Positions 40,815-49,353 of a stretch of DNA of 64,000 nt are shown piece after piece. The first letter of the stretch is position 1. Every line of letters starts with the position of its first letter. The DNA lies in contig NZ_JAGGJW010000017.1 in assembly GCF_017873175.1 (NCBI RefSeq), forward strand, positions 1-64,000, in the 5' to 3' direction. The notes under the pieces are model-generated. The model ran no database searches, had not been told where the DNA came from, and saw only the letters and a list, made by a program, of their open reading frames with translations. Position numbers and translations under genes: made by a program. The DNA is from Neorhizobium petrolearium (GTDB lineage: Bacteria; Pseudomonadota; Alphaproteobacteria; Rhizobiales; Rhizobiaceae).

Positions 40815-43779
40815 GGAAAGCGAAGTTGTTTGGATTGAAACGGTTAGCGCGGATCGGCCTGAAGCGTTCGAGGGGTCGGTCAATTTCGTTCCAGAGATAG
40901 TCGCCGGTGAGTGCGATATGAGCCCAGGGAAGTGGTGCGACTTGGGAGAGCAGCTCGGCGGGAATATCGATGCCCTGGGTGCGGACATAATCGACAGCGC
41001 GGCTGAGATAGACGGTGTTCCACAGGATAATGGCGTTGACGACGAGGTTGAGACCTGACGCCCGATAGGCCATGGTTTCCGCCACGCGGTTGCGCAGCTC
41101 GCCAAGCTGGTGGAGGAAGACCGCCCGGGCAAGGGCGTGACGGCTTTCACCCTTGTTGAGGATGGCATGCGATCTGCGCCGGAGCTTGGTGTCGAGCAAC
41201 CAGTCGCAGATGAAGATCGAGCGTTCAATCCGGCCCATTTCGCGTAGCGCCTGATTGAGCCGATTTTGCCGAGGCGATGCGGCAAGCTTCTTGAGGATGA
41301 CGGACGGCGGCACGAGGCCCGCGCCAATCGATGACTTCAGCCGCAAGACCTCATCCCAGTGCTGCTCGATGACATCCATGTTGACGGCTCCCGAGATCAG
41401 CGCCCCGAGCGGCTCGTACGCCGCGTCGGGATCGATGACGAAGAGCCTGCGATTGCCGAGATTGCGGATACGAGGAATGAGCCTATAGCCGAAGCCATGG
41501 AACATAGCGAATGTCGTTTCGGTCGCGCCGGCGGTATCGGTTGCATGCTCATGGATTTCGACGGAGCTTTCGTTGTGAAGGAGGCCGTCGAGCACGTAGG
41601 GCGCTTCGCTCTCGGACGCCTGGATCATCCGGGAGAAGAAGGAGGCGAAACGATTGGACAGGAAGCCATAGACCGAAGCACCTGGTCTTTTGCCGTATTT
41701 TGCATTGTATTCGAGGCTGGCTTCACCGCGCCCGCCTGCCGGAAAGAACTGCCCGTCCGAGGAGGAGATATGACCGTCGCCCCAGACCGCGGCGAAGGGA
41801 TGAGCCTGCTGCGCATCGACCAGCACGGCGGTCGCCGTAGCATAGGTTTCCGAGCGCAGATGCCTATCTACCATCAGCATCATCTGGTGGATCGTGACGC
41901 CGCGTGAGCTTTCCGCCATGCGTTCAGCACCGGCGTTGGTGGCGTCGGCAAGGATAGCGGCCATCAGCGCCGGCTCGTCGTTCGCCGTCTCGCCGGTGCG
42001 ATAGTGTGTGAAGCTGTCAAGGAACCTGGTCCAGCTGTGGACCTCGGCAAGCAGGCTGGTGATCCTGATCCGGGGAACGAGGATGTAAAGACGCCGGCTG
42101 AGCGCGACGATCCCGTGACGCTCCTCCTCGCGGATCGGGGAGACCGACAAACCCTTGTCGGAAATAGCCGCATCCGGAATGGCGTTGGCGGCCGCCGCCC
42201 TTGCCAGCTCTTTGAGTTTCGCGTCGAGCGTGGCGGTGCGTTCGGCTCGCCATTCGGCAAAGCTGTCAGGGATGGCAAGCCCGAGCCGGCCTTCGGCGCG
42301 CATCAGGGCAAAGATCGGTCGAGGCAGAAGATAATCCTCGAAACTGCGCCATGCCCGGCTGCCATCAACCCATATGTCACCGGCCCGCAGGCGCTCCCGA
42401 AGGTGAACGAGTACCGCCACTTCCCAAGCCCGAAGGTCGATGGTGACACCGTCCGAGCGCACACGTCGCCGCCACTTGCGGGTCATGAACGCGAACGGCA
42501 CCTGCGCGGGTAGTTTCCTGCCACTGTAGAGCGCACGCAGATGATCCACTGCCTTCAAAACCGGATCATCGGGACGAAACGACCGGAAAGAGAACGCGCC
42601 GAACATGAGCCTGCCCAGCTTTCGCAGCGATTTGTGCCGCTCTATGAGCTCATCGAATTCGTCGCTGCGATCGGGGCGCACGACGGACCTGGCTGCGGCC
42701 ACGCTGGCGGTCAATCCGTCCCAGCCGAGTGAGACTGCAATTGCGGATGCGAGATCGGTGTTGTTCTCACGGGCGGCCAGAAGCGCCTCGCCAAGCTTGA
42801 GATGATCGAGCGCCACCCCATCAAGAATCTCGGCTTCTTTCAGCCGGCGTTCTGTGCGGCTCAGTTCAGCCTTGCGCCGGGTGCTGCCGATCAGTTTGCA
42901 GAACATGTCGATCGCAAGGTCGGTGATTGCCGCCTGCCTCTCGATGACGAACGCCGTCAGCGTGGCGTAGCGGCGCTCGGATGTAAGGCGTCGTATCTCA
43001 CGGGCATGCAGAATGCGGGCGTCCCGGGCGATGATGCCATAGCGGTTGGCATGGATCGTTTTACGTCGCTCATCGGAAATCGCCGCCGAACGCAGAACCT
43101 CAAGCCGGGCAATCAGGCCCTTGAGGTTTTTCAGTTTCGTCCCCTCCGGCGCTTCCGCAATCCAGCCGAGATGGCTCCGATCGCCGGACCGATCGATGAG
43201 AAGCTGATCAAGCGCCTCGATGGACGGTTGCTCCATGCCCCGGATCAAGCCGCGATAAGCCTGTCGTCGCGCTGCCGCCCGGCCCGCCATCGCCAGACGT
43301 ATCAGCAGTTCCGGCACAGGAACGAGCAGCTTCCTCTCCTTCAGGGCTTCGATCACGGCCTTGGTGATCGGCTCGCCTTGTTCGGTAGCGGCTGCCTCGC
43401 GTGCCGCCGCGGTGATCAGGGATCGATAATCGCTCGCCCGGACGGGCCGGAGATCCAGTGCGACGACAATCTCCCGCGTATGTTCTCGACGGGTTTCCTC
43501 CCGCTGGGCATAGAGTGCGAACACCGCAGCGTCGATGCCCAACTGGTCGGCGACAACGGAGACGACTGCCTGAGGCGGAACTTCCCCAGCGCGGAGCGGA
43601 CGACCGAGATCACGCACCAGGGCGAGTTGGATGGCAAAACCCAGACGATTATGCGATCGGCGATGCGCCCTGGCGAAAGCGATGTCCTCAGCGGACAGCG
43701 CATAGCGCGCGAGGGCCTCTTCATAAACATCGGGTGGGTCGAACACAACGGTGCGCGACTGCGCGTCGAGGAAGGCCAT
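40810..43779 (-). CDS. tnpA: Tn3-family transposase TnpA
   Basis: A full-length 989-residue Tn3-family transposase (normal range 950-1020). The N-terminal DUF4158-type DNA-binding domain (YALSAEDIAFARAHRRSHNR) is followed by the C-terminal DDE domain, with the conserved EIHEHATDTAGATETTFAMF segment carrying a catalytic aspartate, FGYRLIPRIRNLGNRRLF, and the late NAIILWNTVYLSRAVDYVR block holding the glutamate region. It carries out replicative transposition. It is co-transcribed with tnpR, 15 bases upstream, and ends inside the left terminal repeat. Confidence 0.95.
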   Translation of the reverse strand: MAFLDAQSRTVVFDPPDVYEEALARYALSAEDIAFARAHRRSHNRLGFAIQLALVRDLGRPLRAGEVPPQAVVSVVADQLGIDAAVFALYAQREETRREHTREIVVALDLRPVRASDYRSLITAAAREAAATEQGEPITKAVIEALKERKLLVPVPELLIRLAMAGRAAARRQAYRGLIRGMEQPSIEALDQLLIDRSGDRSHLGWIAEAPEGTKLKNLKGLIARLEVLRSAAISDERRKTIHANRYGIIARDARILHAREIRRLTSERRYATLTAFVIERQAAITDLAIDMFCKLIGSTRRKAELSRTERRLKEAEILDGVALDHLKLGEALLAARENNTDLASAIAVSLGWDGLTASVAAARSVVRPDRSDEFDELIERHKSLRKLGRLMFGAFSFRSFRPDDPVLKAVDHLRALYSGRKLPAQVPFAFMTRKWRRRVRSDGVTIDLRAWEVAVLVHLRERLRAGDIWVDGSRAWRSFEDYLLPRPIFALMRAEGRLGLAIPDSFAEWRAERTATLDAKLKELARAAAANAIPDAAISDKGLSVSPIREEERHGIVALSRRLYILVPRIRITSLLAEVHSWTRFLDSFTHYRTGETANDEPALMAAILADATNAGAERMAESSRGVTIHQMMLMVDRHLRSETYATATAVLVDAQQAHPFAAVWGDGHISSSDGQFFPAGGRGEASLEYNAKYGKRPGASVYGFLSNRFASFFSRMIQASESEAPYVLDGLLHNESSVEIHEHATDTAGATETTFAMFHGFGYRLIPRIRNLGNRRLFVIDPDAAYEPLGALISGAVNMDVIEQHWDEVLRLKSSIGAGLVPPSVILKKLAASPRQNRLNQALREMGRIERSIFICDWLLDTKLRRRSHAILNKGESRHALARAVFLHQLGELRNRVAETMAYRASGLNLVVNAIILWNTVYLSRAVDYVRTQGIDIPAELLSQVAPLPWAHIALTGDYLWNEIDRPLERFRPIRANRFNPNNFAFP

Positions 43780-43794
43780 CGGTCACACCCGCTC

Positions 43795-44400
43795 TCAAAC
43801 TGGGGGAGCAGGCTCATCTTCTTTGCCCGGTCCGGTCCATCCGGTTCGCCGCAATGTATCGATGAGAGTCGAGCGCGGCACCTTGAATGTCCGACACACC
43901 GACGCCTTGCTGGCGCCGGCTTCCAGCGCCGCCAGAATCTGCTCAACCTTTTCGGTGTCGATCGTCGGTGGCCTACCGCCCTTGCGACCGCGCCGGCGTG
44001 CCGCCGCCAGTCCAGCGTTGACCCGCTCCGTGATCAGCACTCTCTCGTATTCGGCGAGCGTGCCAAACAGGTTGAACAGGAACGCACCGTGCGAATTCGT
44101 CGTGTCGATAGCTTCCGTCAAAGAGCGGAAGGCGACCCCGCGCATCTTCAGATCCTCAACGATTCTGATCAGGTGGGAGAGTGATCGGCCCAGACGGTCG
44201 AGCTTCCAAACGACCAGCACGTCACCCTCGCACAATTCCGCAAGGCAAGCCTTCAGCCCCGGCCGATCGTCGCGCGCGCCCGAAGCGCGATCCTGATGCA
44301 GGTGACGCTGATCGACCCCGGCCGCGAGCAGGGCGTCGCGCTGCAAGGCAACCGACTGCCGCTCATCACCGCTCGATACCCGCATGTAACCGATCAACAT
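43795..44400 (-). CDS. tnpR: Tn3-type serine resolvase TnpR
   Basis: A 201-residue serine recombinase. GYMRVSSGDERQSVALQRDA holds the catalytic serine, VVWKLDRLGRSLSHLIRIVE the conserved arginines, and NLFGTLAEYERVLITERV the E-helix. The C-terminal helix-turn-helix is ASKASVCRTFKVPRSTLIDT. It resolves cointegrates at the res site next to the right end. ATG 44400 is preferred over a TTG nine bases upstream. It is only distantly similar to the other resolvase at 45000. Confidence 0.93.
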   Translation of the reverse strand: MLIGYMRVSSGDERQSVALQRDALLAAGVDQRHLHQDRASGARDDRPGLKACLAELCEGDVLVVWKLDRLGRSLSHLIRIVEDLKMRGVAFRSLTEAIDTTNSHGAFLFNLFGTLAEYERVLITERVNAGLAAARRRGRKGGRPPTIDTEKVEQILAALEAGASKASVCRTFKVPRSTLIDTLRRTGWTGPGKEDEPAPPV

Positions 44401-44547
44401 GCACGACAAACCTCAAATTCCGTGTTGCCGCACAGTCTCACATTCCGACAGGGTTTGTCGCGCAAATAATTGCCCAGTCACCCCGTCGATTTCGACCCGC
44501 CGAACCGCTACGCGGAAATCATCTGTTTTCCGTCACGCCAAAAATCT
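44401..44547. promoter_or_regulatory. Putative res site and tnpR promoter region
   Basis: Between tnpR and the right terminal repeat lies an imperfect inverted repeat: GCACGACAAACC at 44401-44412 and GGTTTGTCGCGC at 44453-44464. Both have ATTCCG-containing inner flanks. Paired, AT-rich, palindromic subsites of this kind are expected for a resolvase site. Function is inferred from position and symmetry. Confidence 0.5.
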
Positions 44548-44585
44548 CTTAGCGGGTAATATTGCAGAGATTCCCACGGAGCCCC
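44548..44585 (-). repeat. Tn3-family 38-bp terminal inverted repeat (right)
   Basis: On the minus strand it begins GGGGCTCCGTGGGAATCTCT and ends CCCGCTAAG. It cuts a second Tn3-type transposase gene after the codons for RQIGA. Differences from the left copy are three single-base changes. Confidence 0.92.
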
Positions 44586-44834
44586 GATCTGCCGCGCCAG
44601 AAATCGTAAGACGCCAGCCGGCAGGACCTCGCCATCCGCAAGCGGTCGGCCAGGGTATCGTAGCGTGGCCAGAACACAGGCGAGGCCCAGTCTGTTCGCG
44701 GCCTTGTTCTGTCGCATGATCAGTTCGAGATCCGATCGATCCAGCGTATAATGTTTGGCGATCTCCCTTTCGTTATCCGGGATGATCGTCGCCTGTTGCC
44801 ACCATGCCTCGCTCAGTAATGCTCTTCGCGCCAT
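44586..44834 (-). pseudogene. tnpA: Second Tn3-family transposase, N-terminal fragment
   Basis: About 83 residues of a different Tn3-type transposase: MARRALLSEAWWQQATIIPD, then LIMRQNKAANRLGLACVLAT and RYPGRPLADGEVLPAGVLRF. These match the N-terminal DUF4158 domain. It is cut at RQIGA by the right end of the intact Tn3 element. Its gene is divergent from the resolvase at 45000, the usual tnpA/tnpR layout, so both belong to a second, older Tn3-family element. Confidence 0.82.
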
Positions 44835-44999
44835 TCACTGATCTTCCCGTTTCGCCGCGGAGAGTGCAGCGAAACGGAAAATGCGTGTCCGACAAACGAA
44901 CGTTTCGCGGCATCCACAGTTCTTGTCCGCAAACCTTGTCATGAAACGGCGAATCGGACAATGTCCGTATTCAACGGAAAAACGGACAAACCACGTCTC
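44835..44999. promoter_or_regulatory. Divergent res-like region of the second Tn3 element
   Basis: Between divergent tnpA and tnpR are repeated TGTCCG/CGGACA half-sites: TGTCCGACAAACG near 44887, TTGTCCGCAAACC near 44925, CGGACAATGTCCG at 44955-44967 and ACGGACAAACC near 44982. These spaced palindromes fit a three-subsite res region overlapping both promoters. Confidence 0.6.
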
Positions 45000-45581
45000 A
45001 TGACCGCTATCGGCTATGCAAGGGTCTCCACCGGCGACCAGGACACCGCCCTGCAACTCGACGCTTTGCGCAAAGCAGGTTGTGAAAGGCTGTTCGAGGA
45101 TAAGGCATCCGGCATGAAGACTGACCGACTCGGATTGGCGGAGGCGATCCGCTACGTTCGCGACGGCGACACGCTCACAGTCTGGAAGCTCGACCGCCTC
45201 GGCCGGTCGATGAAGCACCTCATCGAGATCATCACCGAACTGGAGGCCAAAGGCGTCGGCTTCCGATCCATCACCGAAAACATCGACACCACGACATCCG
45301 GCGGTCGCCTGGTCTTCCACCTGTTCGGCGCGCTGGCACAGTTCGAGCGCGATCTGATCCGGGAACGAACACGTGCCGGTCTGCAAGCCGCAGAGGAACG
45401 CGGCCGACGCGGTGGCCGACAAGTCGTCGTAACCCCGGACAAACTTGCCAAAGCCCGCCAGCATCTGGCGGCCGGTTTGAACGTCCGGGAAGCCGCGGCC
45501 CGCGTGAAAATCGGGAAAACCGCCCTCTACGAAGCTCTCAAGGCCGAAAAAGCAACGACATCCACGGTCAAACCAACCTGA
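45000..45581 (+). CDS. tnpR: Serine resolvase/invertase of the second Tn3 element
   Basis: A 193-residue serine recombinase with IGYARVSTGDQDTALQLDAL (catalytic serine), TVWKLDRLGRSMKHLIEIIT and FHLFGALAQFERDLIRERTR, and a C-terminal helix-turn-helix (NVREAAARVKIGKTALYEAL). The protein looks complete. ATG 45000 fits the family start; an in-frame ATG at 44961 would overlap the res palindromes. It could still act in trans on its own res site. Its transposase partner is broken. Confidence 0.9.
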   Translation: MTAIGYARVSTGDQDTALQLDALRKAGCERLFEDKASGMKTDRLGLAEAIRYVRDGDTLTVWKLDRLGRSMKHLIEIITELEAKGVGFRSITENIDTTTSGGRLVFHLFGALAQFERDLIRERTRAGLQAAEERGRRGGRQVVVTPDKLAKARQHLAAGLNVREAAARVKIGKTALYEALKAEKATTSTVKPT

Positions 45582-45640
45582 GTTCCGGATACGTTCTTAA
45601 AAGTCGGACAGATTCGCCACTTTCGTGTCGTGACGCCAGC

Positions 45641-45829
45641 TTGATGCAAAGTGCGGGATTGCCAGAAACTCAGCTTATGCCCGCCGCAGCATCTTTCCTG
45701 AGTCAGGCCGTGGTAATCCAGTCCTCGAACGCAGCTTTTCAGGACGCTTTCCTCGTCGTATGTGCGATCTTCATGCTCGCATTGATCCCTACGTGGTTCA
45801 TGTGGCGTGCCCCTTCCCCAGGCACCTAG
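45641..45829 (+). pseudogene. DHA2-type MFS efflux transporter, C-terminal fragment
   Basis: The peptide SQAVVIQSSNAAFQDAFLVV followed by CAIFMLALIPTWFMW matches the last membrane helix of EmrB/DHA2 drug-efflux transporters. Only about 50 residues remain and there is no plausible start, so the apparent ATG at 45644 is internal. It is a scar between the resolvase and the IS21-type end. Confidence 0.5.
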
Positions 45830-46596
45830 AGCAATCCTGTGGTCGATGAATCAAACGTGATGTGACGAGAGTGACCGAAGCTGATTCAACTTCTCCACGA
45901 TTCTAGATGACGGCACGAGCACTGAGAGATGTATTTTGAATGCGGGTGTTGAAAGCGTCTGCTGCCTGTTTGTACTGGCAGGTTGCCGGTCGTTTCGGCG
46001 TTGGGTTTCCACGGCGATCCGTTGGATTGCAAGAGCAGTAGAAGGCGAGCCAACACCGCGACTGCCGGTTTTTACTCCGCCGTTGACAACCTTCCCTTCT
46101 GGGCAACGTGACGCCGGCTCATTTCTTCAGAACAAGCCAGGCGGACCTTCAGATATAATTACACAGTGTAGATCCCCACGCGCTCCTGCTGTCGTCGCAG
46201 AAGGGTAAATATGTGGCCGACTTTTACGCCTTCCGCAGCAGAATGATCCCGCCGCTTCCGTGGATTAATTTTGCACGGCCGCTCTCCGTCGGACACGGCG
46301 GGTCGGGTCTCCAGAAATCGCGGGGATTCGCAACGATAACGAATTACTACACTATTTCAATGGCTTGAGCCACATCCGCCAGTTGGCCGAGAATTTTTCG
46401 GGCGAAGCACTCTCGTTTTGAACGAGGGACCACAAGGTTTCGGCCAACCGGCACGATCTCGTTACCCAACCCCCGAGCTCGCTGAAATCCAGTCCCATAG
46501 CCCAACGATCTTGATTGGGCGGATGCGAACAGCATGACCGACATCACTGAAGACGGTCAATTTGCAAACCGCATCCGCCCGGTTTCGGGCGCGCTC
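45830..46596. other. Non-coding debris around the IS21-type end
   Basis: I see no supported gene in these 770 bases. The stretch 45940-46088 is the subterminal part and terminal repeat of an IS21-type element. From 46100 to 46540 there are only short frames; a leftward one (46347-46547) has protein-like composition, but I cannot place it. GC content falls compared with the surroundings. Confidence 0.5.
46066..46088 (-). repeat. IS21-type terminal inverted repeat, right copy
   Basis: On the minus strand it starts TGTCAACGGCGGAGTAAAAA, matching 40148-40170 at 22 of 23 bases. The inner side continues CCGGCAGTCGCGG, different from the left copy after 25 bases, as expected for the two ends of one IS. 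Confidence 0.65.
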
Positions 46597-48048
46597 TTAC
46601 AGCGGATACGGTTGGGACGGCTGTTCGATCGTAATCCACTTCAACTCGGTGAATTCATCAATCACCGCAATGCTATCGAACCGACCCCAACCGCTGGCCT
46701 TCGTGCCCCCATAAGGCGCTTGGGCCTCATTGGAGACGGTGGAACCGTTGATGTGCACCGCACCGGTCTGGATGCGCATTGCGACATCAAGTGCTCGTGC
46801 CATGTCTGTTCCGAAGACGGCAGCGGACAAGCCGTATTCAGTGTCATTGGCCACCCGCACAGCTTCCTCCGCGCCGCATACACGGATCACCTGCAAGATC
46901 GGACCAAAGGCTTCCTCGGAATAGATGCGCATCTCGGGTGTGACTCCGTCGAGCACAGTCGGTGCCATCAAGGTGGTGTCTGCGTGCCCGCCAGACCGTA
47001 TCTTCGCACCCTTTGCGACCGCGTCGGCCAGCAAACCGTTCAAGCGATCAACGGCGCCCTGGCTGATGATCGGGCCAAGCGCGCAAGCCGCCTGGGAGCG
47101 TGGATCGCCCGCCTCCAGTTGTGCTGCCCGCGCAGCGAGTTTCTCGACAAACGCATCGGCGACAGACTCATCGACAATGGCGCGCTCGGTCGTCATACAG
47201 ATCTGGCCCTGATAGAGAAATGCGCCGAAGATGGTCGCATTCACGGCGCCGTCGATATCCGCATCCGCAAGCACCACCATGGGCGACTTGTCGCCGAGTT
47301 CCATCAGGCTGCGCTTGAGATGGCGGCCACAAGCTGTGGCAATGATCCGGCCCACATGCGTCGAACCGGTGAAGTTAACACGCCGCACAGCCGGATGCGC
47401 GATCATTGCCTCCACGACTTCGGGCGCGTCCTTCGGGTCGTTGATCACGAAGTTGAGCGTTCCGGGGGGGAAACCGGCTGCATGGACGGCCTCGGCAACC
47501 AGCACATGGGTCTTGGGCGAGGTTTCCGATGCGCGGAAGACAACCGTGTTACCGCACATCAGCGGATAGGCGATAGCCCGTGCCGCCAGAACAATCGGCC
47601 CGTTCCAGGGTACGATCGACAGGATAACACCGACCGGCTGGCGCACGGTCATCGACAAAGTGCCCGGCTTGTCAGAGGGGATAGTGTTGCCCTGGATCTG
47701 CGTAGTCATCGCAGCGGCCTCGCGGAATACATTCGCCGCGAGCATGACATTGAAACGCGCCCAAAGATCGCCTGCCCCGACCTCGGCCTTCATCGCAAGA
47801 ACGAACTCTTCTGTGCGCCTTTCGATCTCTTCGGCGGCCTTCATAAGCAGTACGCGGCGCTGGCCGGGGCCAGTCTGCGACCAGGATGCAAATGCGCGCT
47901 CGGCGGATTCGATCGCCGCCACGGCATCCTGCGGATTCGCGGCCGCGCCCTGCGTCACGACCTCGCCACTTACCGGTGAGCGGCGTTCAAATGTGACGTT
48001 GCCTGTAGCATTCCGGGGCTCGTTGTCGATATAGAGCTGAATAGTCAT
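46597..48048 (-). CDS. Aldehyde dehydrogenase (vanillin/benzaldehyde-type)
   Basis: A 483-residue aldehyde dehydrogenase. It shows VGVILSIVPWNGPIVLAARA, the glutamate in LMELGDKSPMVVLADADIDG, catalytic cysteine in YQGQICMTTERAIVDE, and EEAFGPILQVIRV. The CMTTER context and overall pattern resemble salicylaldehyde and vanillin dehydrogenases. It is the last gene of the leftward dioxygenase operon, 124 bases after the dihydrodiol dehydrogenase. It would oxidise an aromatic aldehyde to the acid. The role relative to the dioxygenase is not obvious. Confidence 0.9.
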   Translation of the reverse strand: MTIQLYIDNEPRNATGNVTFERRSPVSGEVVTQGAAANPQDAVAAIESAERAFASWSQTGPGQRRVLLMKAAEEIERRTEEFVLAMKAEVGAGDLWARFNVMLAANVFREAAAMTTQIQGNTIPSDKPGTLSMTVRQPVGVILSIVPWNGPIVLAARAIAYPLMCGNTVVFRASETSPKTHVLVAEAVHAAGFPPGTLNFVINDPKDAPEVVEAMIAHPAVRRVNFTGSTHVGRIIATACGRHLKRSLMELGDKSPMVVLADADIDGAVNATIFGAFLYQGQICMTTERAIVDESVADAFVEKLAARAAQLEAGDPRSQAACALGPIISQGAVDRLNGLLADAVAKGAKIRSGGHADTTLMAPTVLDGVTPEMRIYSEEAFGPILQVIRVCGAEEAVRVANDTEYGLSAAVFGTDMARALDVAMRIQTGAVHINGSTVSNEAQAPYGGTKASGWGRFDSIAVIDEFTELKWITIEQPSQPYPL

Positions 48049-48172
48049 GCCATGTCCTTATGGAGTTTGTGTCGCTACTCTTGGGGCTCGCGCCGACCAG
48101 ACGGTTGCGCGAAGATCTGTCTGGAGAACGGTCCAGTCTCAACCGCGCGCACTATCCGGCGCGCTTCCTTGG

Positions 48173-49006
48173 TTAGATTGCGCCGAACTTTTCAACGAGA
48201 TCCGCACCCATGTTCGGAGAGGCGAAGCCCCGCATACCGATACCGCCATCGAAATTTAGGACGCCGCCGGTGCCTGGCGTATTGTCGCGACGATTGGCAA
48301 AGAAGACGTAGGCACCGGCATATTCCCGCGCATTAAATGCGCGCTCAAGTGGCAGCATCTGCTTCATCAGGTCGTCGAGCGGAATATCGGAAAACTTGAT
48401 TCCCTGTTGTGAAAGCGCACTGGTTCCGGCGAGGTTGCTTCCGCCAACACCTCCCGGCGCGATACCGTTCACCCGCACATACGGTGCGAACTCATGCGCC
48501 ATCTGCTTGATCATGCCGACCACTGCATGCTTCGTCGCGGTGTAAAGAACACCGCCACCGCCAGGATAGAAGGACGCGTTCGAAGCAGTGAAAATCATGT
48601 GGCCCTTGGTCTTGTAAAGCGCGGGCAATGCCGCCTTGGCCCCTAGGACATAGCCCTTGACGTTGATGCCGAACATCTCGTCGAAAGCAGATGACAAGTC
48701 GCCATCTTCTGTCGAAACCATGGTTTTCGAATAGTCCCAGATGCCGGCGTTGCCGATGAACGTGTCGAGCTTGCCGAAGGCCTTGAGACATTCGGCAACC
48801 GCCCGATTGTTGTCAGCCACCTCGCGCACATCACCCGCGATGCCAACAACCTTGTCGCCGAGTGCCTTCACGACCTCATCGATGCGCTCCTGCGAGCGGT
48901 CGAAGATTGCGACACGCGCGCCTTCCTCGACGAAGCGTTCGACGATGGCTTGTCCAAGACCGGACCCTCCGCCCGTCACGAGCGCGACTTGATCCTTGAG
49001 TTGCAT
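48173..49006 (-). CDS. cis-dihydrodiol dehydrogenase (BphB/HcaB-like SDR)
   Basis: A 277-residue SDR of the arene cis-dihydrodiol dehydrogenase type: TGGGSGLGQAIVERFVEEGA, IGNAGIWDYSKTMV (the N-A-G-I-W-D-Y signature of BphB/HcaB), FTASNASFYPGGGGVLYTAT then KHA (Y-x3-K) and the C-terminal AYVFFANRRDNTPGTGGVLN. It rearomatises the cis-dihydrodiol made by the dioxygenase to a catechol, producing NADH. It follows the ferredoxin gene by 31 bases. Confidence 0.92.
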   Translation of the reverse strand: MQLKDQVALVTGGGSGLGQAIVERFVEEGARVAIFDRSQERIDEVVKALGDKVVGIAGDVREVADNNRAVAECLKAFGKLDTFIGNAGIWDYSKTMVSTEDGDLSSAFDEMFGINVKGYVLGAKAALPALYKTKGHMIFTASNASFYPGGGGVLYTATKHAVVGMIKQMAHEFAPYVRVNGIAPGGVGGSNLAGTSALSQQGIKFSDIPLDDLMKQMLPLERAFNAREYAGAYVFFANRRDNTPGTGGVLNFDGGIGMRGFASPNMGADLVEKFGAI

Positions 49007-49037
49007 TGTAATTCCTCCCGTATTTTAACGCTGCTTC

Positions 49038-49343
49038 TCAGCAGTTAATGTATATGAAGTCGCCGTCGACCTTTGCAGGAAACACCTTGAGTGCCTCACA
49101 AGCAGGCAGGGCCTTCACCTTGCCGGTTCTGACGCAAAATTTCGCGAAGTGCAGACTGCACTCGATAACTCCGTCCTCGATAAAACCGTCCGCGAGTGAC
49201 CATGTGTCATGCGTACAGGTGTCTTGGACGGCGTGTATTTCGCCGTCCACTCGGCACACCAGTATCGGCTCAGGGCCACCTTCGAATACCTTCATCTCTC
49301 CCTCCGACACATCTGCCGAAGGGAACACCTTCATCCACGCCAT
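49038..49343 (-). CDS. Rieske-type ferredoxin of aromatic dioxygenase
   Basis: A 101-residue Rieske [2Fe-2S] ferredoxin. The cluster ligands are C43-T-H45 and C62-S-L-H65. It shuttles electrons from a reductase to the terminal oxygenase. It sits 10 bases after the beta subunit gene in the same operon. No ferredoxin reductase gene is in the window, so a reductase elsewhere must serve it. Closest style: BphA3/HcaC. Confidence 0.92.
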   Translation of the reverse strand: MAWMKVFPSADVSEGEMKVFEGGPEPILVCRVDGEIHAVQDTCTHDTWSLADGFIEDGVIECSLHFAKFCVRTGKVKALPACEALKVFPAKVDGDFIYINC

Positions 49344-49353
49344 TTTTACCCCA

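Larger units (their letters stand above)
40777..44585. mobile_element. Tn3-family transposon (tnpA-tnpR, 3.8 kb)
   Basis: A complete minimal Tn3-family unit: 38-base terminal inverted repeats (40777-40814 and 44548-44585), a 989-residue transposase and a resolvase in one leftward operon, and a putative res site next to the right end. It carries no passenger genes. The flanking pentamers TTGTT and GATCT do not match. The left flank is an istB gene and the right flank another Tn3 transposase gene, both cut exactly at the repeats. This indicates deletion or recombination after insertion. Confidence 0.9.
40148..46088. mobile_element. IS21-type element shell with nested Tn3 elements
   Basis: Inverted 23-base ends TGTSAACGGCGGAGTAAAAA at 40148-40170 and its complement at 46066-46088 bracket a 5.9-kb region. 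Next to the left copy lie istB and a palindrome. The opposite side should carry istA but instead holds an MFS fragment and Tn3-type genes. The likely history is an IS21 copy invaded and mostly replaced by Tn3-family elements. No matching target duplication is visible (GGAT-side against ACCT-side), so two separate IS21 remnants remain possible. Confidence 0.5.

Noticed and set aside
42802-44184. 460-codon rightward frame opposite tnpA and tnpR
   Set aside because: Shadow of the transposase and resolvase genes; no independent support.
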